Assembly: GCA_964035795.1 (NCBI GenBank)
Contig: OZ038324.1
Location: 5,432,510 to 5,496,509, forward strand
Origin: Pterobdella sp. o SKG-2022
Taxonomy: Eukaryota; Annelida; Clitellata; Hirudinida; Piscicolidae
Length of the DNA: 64,000 nt
Reading direction: 5' to 3'
Position 1 is the stretch's first letter. Every line of letters begins with the position of its first letter. Below the pieces are notes generated by a model. That model saw only the letters and a program-made list of their open reading frames with translations, did not search any database and was not told the DNA's origin. This document shows positions 60,590 to 64,000 of the stretch, piece by piece. The position numbers and the translations under genes are program-made.

Positions 60590-61010
60590 AGCATCTTCCT
60601 GTCTTCCAAGGGGTCACTGACTTCTCCATGACCTTCATGTATGCAAGTTAACCCCCAGTAGCCTCGATTTGGTGCCTTCAACTACTAACTTGAATCTACA
60701 AAAAAGTTTTTTCATCATGCTTTTCTAAGATTACTTTGGCAGTTCTCTTTTTTTTCCACCAATTTTAAAATTTTTACCTGCTCAACACAATCATCATCCC
60801 TCCTCCTCGCAATGTGGCCCAACCAGACCAAACTTTTGGTCTGATAATTACATCATCCAAACTCAGTTCATTTATCAACTCTTATTTACTCAGTTCGTTT
60901 ATCAACTCTTATTTACTGAGCTCATAAGCCAGCTGAACTCCACACACCATTTGGAGTATCCGTTTTTTTGCTCTTCAAGATATCCACTCCAACTGATTCC
61001 TCCGTTGCTG
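60590..61010 (-). mobile_element. Degenerate LINE C-terminal remnant
   Basis: On the minus strand, KSLVWLGHIARRRDDCVE (about 60775-60835) is the typical non-LTR C-terminal motif. The flanking peptides WISWRAKKR and GVQLAYELS occur in other frames, so the copy is heavily decayed. Confidence 0.6.
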
Positions 61011-62704
61011 TAGGTTATGGGTATTTAACAATATAAACTATCAGGGTTGTTATCTTCAAACACAATTTTTTTTATTCATTTTAAATTTATTTCTCGTATC
61101 GTTGAAAGAAATGAGAGTTAAAAGTTTTAAAATATATCTAAATTGATATTTTTTTTGGTCACTGTGATTTTTAGCATTCTGCTTTTGAGCAGCACTCGTT
61201 TCATGCTTCTTGGTAGTCCTTGTGAGTCATCAAACAAGTGTGAATTCTAATTGTAGCGGTCCAATTAAATGATAATAGCTTTTCAAAGTTTTTTTACATT
61301 GTAAATGAATTTCATAAAATGGATTTTAAGTTATGATAGGTAATTAATTCTTCATAACTGAACAACACAAATTCATTCAAACTGACATTATCAAGTGAAA
61401 CATCAAAACTTCGTGCTGTTTAGCTAATAAAGCTGATTCATTGGAACTTTTATACCAGACTAATTCAACTATTTATTATAATAGGTTTCCAAAAACACAT
61501 TTTGAAAAACAAGATATAACTCAGCGGGAAAAACTTGCTAAGTTCACGCTACTGTAACTTTGTTATGATATTGTATCGCATTTCATGTAGTTCTCTGAAT
61601 GAAAAAATGCGACATCTGTGTGGAAAGGTCTATGAAAAGTTTATAAATTAAAGTGATTTTAAGATTATTTGTTGAAAAACCTAAAAAAAAATTTTAAATC
61701 TATTCTTACAAGACGAGAAGGCTTAAGGGAATGAACTTGAAGAGTTTCTAAGACACCGCATTTGCGTGCATCTGTTAGCCTCACCATAACTACCATGTCT
61801 CATTTGTTTTATCTATATATTAAATCTTGTATTTTTTATATATTTCTTTTCATCTATTCATAGTTATTTATTTTTACCACTAGTTCTCTTGACGTCAAAG
61901 CAATCAGACATGTAGAGGTTATCATGGCTGACTCGCACTGGTTGTGCTTAGCCCAGCAGAAGAATGTTGTGCTTGCTTATCATACACTGAGTTTTTCAGT
62001 TTGAGGGTTGTTTATACTGTTGTACACATTATTACTCATAATTATAAGGTATGATGAACGAAAACTGATAAGTCCAAATAAAATTGGAAAAGTGGTCAGT
62101 CTTCTTCGAGTCACTAAAGAGTTGAGTAGAAACCAAACGAGCTGGGAGCTTTCGATTTAATGCTTCAATAAAGTGTTGCAGGATTTGCTCTTGAAGGAAT
62201 AATAGATTTGCTCTTATTTTTTTATAGTACTTTTAAGGGCACTGACACTAACAGTGCCCACACCCATTTATACTCAATTCTAAGAATTTCATCCCATGTG
62301 GAAGGGAAAATCAAAACCTGTAAAGAAGTTTTTGTCGAAGACTTAATTATTTAGAAAATTTTAAAGTGTATTCAATGTACCTTGAAAACTATATTTAGTT
62401 AATTTTACTTTACAAAAAAAATTTCTTTAAAAAACTTCAATCCGAACCAATTCTCTAAAAACCCCATTCTTCAAACAACTCCACGCAATATCACTTTTTA
62501 GAACCGTTTTTGCAAATCGCCTTTTTCAGTTTGCTCCAAAACACGCCTTTTTTTTTAATCGCGCATGTCTGCCGAACTAATGGTCGAAAAGTGAAAATTT
62601 TTTCACCGAAACTCTTCTTTTTGAATGCACTTTTCATGAAAGTAACATTTTCCAACTTTTAACAACTTTTATTTTGGCGAAAAACCTCAAAAAGATAGTA
62701 TAAT

Positions 62705-62983
62705 TAAAGAAGTTCCAGGCTGCCAAAAGCTGTTCTATATGGACCAATCATAGGCTTTAAAAAATGTTAGTTTTTTTTTCTTGAAAATATTCATGTACCA
62801 TAATGTTTAAATATTCATGGATTGTACAAAAAGCTTTGTTAGTTGATAATGTTAGTTTTTTTTTCAAAAAACTTATAAAAATAATTATTTCAGTACTTTG
62901 ACAATTTTTTTGGAGTTCTATGATTGGTTCATAAACTATAGGCTCGCTATTCAATACTTTTGCCTGATCGCGAACTGCCTGTC
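62705..62983 (-). repeat. 280-bp dispersed repeat, copy 2
   Basis: Inverted relative to 16511-16795. Shared blocks include GGCTCGCTATTCAATACTT, GGACCAATCATAGGC and TTAAAGAAGTTCC. Both copies show an open frame with a similar peptide (NSEPIV.EPIIE), but each is short. Confidence 0.8.
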
Positions 62984-63788
62984 CTCTATGAGGACGTTCA
63001 AATTAAATCTTGCTGCACCACCCAAATTTTTGAACCTTTAAAATTATTTTTTTGAGTTTTGATAAAACACATAACTCAAAATAATATCTTTGACACCAGG
63101 ATTCATCGTAACAGAACCTCGATATTTTTTCTGGATGTTTCTTTTTAAAAATATGATGTTGAAATATGGAAAGACAAAAACAGAGAAAATATTTTAAAAA
63201 ATACTGATCCTCGAGAAAATATTTTGTAAGAATGCTTTTAAAAATTTGTACATGAAATAAAAATTCCGTACCAGTGCTTCCTCTTCCGCATAACTAAACT
63301 CTAAATAAGTCTGCTCTCGTCTCAAAACACAAGTATAATTGGGAAGGGTCTTTCGATGTATTATTATAATTGCCGTTAAGAATGAATTTATTTGATAACT
63401 TTTTTATTCAGAAGTACAATTAAAACCAAGATTAAGATGCTTTCAAATAGAAAGAATCAATATGCATCGATGGATTGGTCTGTGAGGAGATATAAAAAAA
63501 ATGAAATTATAATAAAAAAAAATTATATTAAATTTATAATAAAAATGATAAAAAATAAACTTAAATACAACTAAATAAAATTAAAATAGAAAAAGAATTA
63601 ACTGAATTGAATTTATGGTATGAATATTGGAACTTAAAACAATGAATATTTTAAAATTGTTATTGAATCATAAATAAGATAAAGTTTATTCGAACATTTA
63701 TTCAACCAAAAATAACAACATAAAAATAATGGAAATGCTTTTCCTTCTCGGGTAAAGACGACCACAATTTAAATCTTGATTTAATGTT

Positions 63789-63843
63789 TTATGATAAGAC
63801 TATACTTATCGAAAATTACAGCTTTTCTTTTAAATAAATGTAT
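63789..63843 (+). repeat. Short palindromic repeat, copy 6
   Basis: TTATGATAAGACTATACTTA, then TCGAAAATTACAGC and TTTTAAATAAATGTATGAA. The length and order match copies 1 and 3. Confidence 0.8.
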
Positions 63844-64000
63844 GAATCCTCAATTGATGTTTTTAAAGTTTAATTGATATGCAAAACATACATAAGATGT
63901 CTCTGAAAAATTAATAATAATTATCCTTGCTAATTTATGATGATTTTTTCAAGCCAAAGTAAAATAAAGAGATTTTTTGAACACCAATAGTTTTATTACA

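Larger units (their letters stand above)
58977..64000. other. 3' intergenic region
   Basis: AT-rich, with no gene recognised. It contains a GATGAT minisatellite (59784-59960), a LINE remnant (about 60590-61010), the second 280-bp repeat copy (62705-62983) and a palindromic repeat copy (63789-63843). The PLA2G6 3' UTR lies at its left edge; no single poly(A) signal stands out. Confidence 0.6.

Noticed and set aside
60283..60681. 132-aa minus-strand frame
   Set aside because: The N-terminal part overlaps a decayed LINE and the rest is AT-rich hydrophobic sequence; not a credible gene.
61924..62005. Short frame beginning MADSHWLCL
   Set aside because: 27 codons with no splice context, domain or conservation evidence.

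Overview
The window is metazoan nuclear DNA: strongly AT-rich, with many short introns, dispersed SINE and LINE debris and microsatellites. The gene set (a tektin, a CFAP184-type ciliary coiled coil, an NR2C-type nuclear receptor, a FET-family RNA-binding protein, a group VI phospholipase A2) points to a ciliated bilaterian. Base composition, compact introns and tRNA-derived SINEs would suit a lophotrochozoan such as an annelid, but that is inference; no species-specific marker was seen.

Eight genes were reconstructed exon by exon by joining GT-AG (twice GC-AG) splice sites in phase. For the seven with both ends in the window, the exon lengths sum to an exact multiple of three. Left to right: (1) the 3' part of an EGF/thrombospondin-1 single-pass membrane protein, + strand, 493-4823; (2) LRRC47, +, 5362-8338; (3) a FUS/EWS/TAF15 (FET) protein, -, 15356-8514, tail to tail with LRRC47; (4) tektin-3, +, 15646-19365, sharing a 289-bp head-to-head promoter with the FET gene; (5) an unrecognised 136-aa membrane protein, -, 22575-19735, tail to tail with tektin-3; (6) GNL1, a circularly permuted GTPase, +, 22971-32372, head to head with gene 5 and carrying a decayed antisense LINE in an intron; (7) NR2C (TR2/TR4) nuclear receptor, +, 38030-44282, possibly with an upstream exon near 35.9 kb; (8) CFAP184/CCDC96-like coiled coil, +, 47283-50103; (9) PLA2G6 (iPLA2-beta), +, 50370-58976, 28 exons. 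That is eight complete genes plus one partial gene; NR2C is counted complete from its first in-frame ATG only.

The regions 32.4-38 kb, 44.3-47.3 kb and 59-64 kb are AT-rich intergenic DNA with repeat fragments. Repeats include seven copies of one tRNA-derived SINE, one nearly full-length but broken LINE and several LINE fragments, a six-copy short palindromic repeat, a 280-bp repeat present in opposite orientations 46 kb apart, a 186-bp fold-back, and several micro- and minisatellites.

No functional gene cluster, operon or new defence/biosynthetic system is evident. The neighbours are ordinary housekeeping, ciliary and regulatory genes. The most unusual items are the unrecognised small membrane protein, a possible splice switch at the tail of gene 1, recurrent CA tracts at 3' splice sites, two GC-AG introns in PLA2G6, and the dispersed palindromic repeat.
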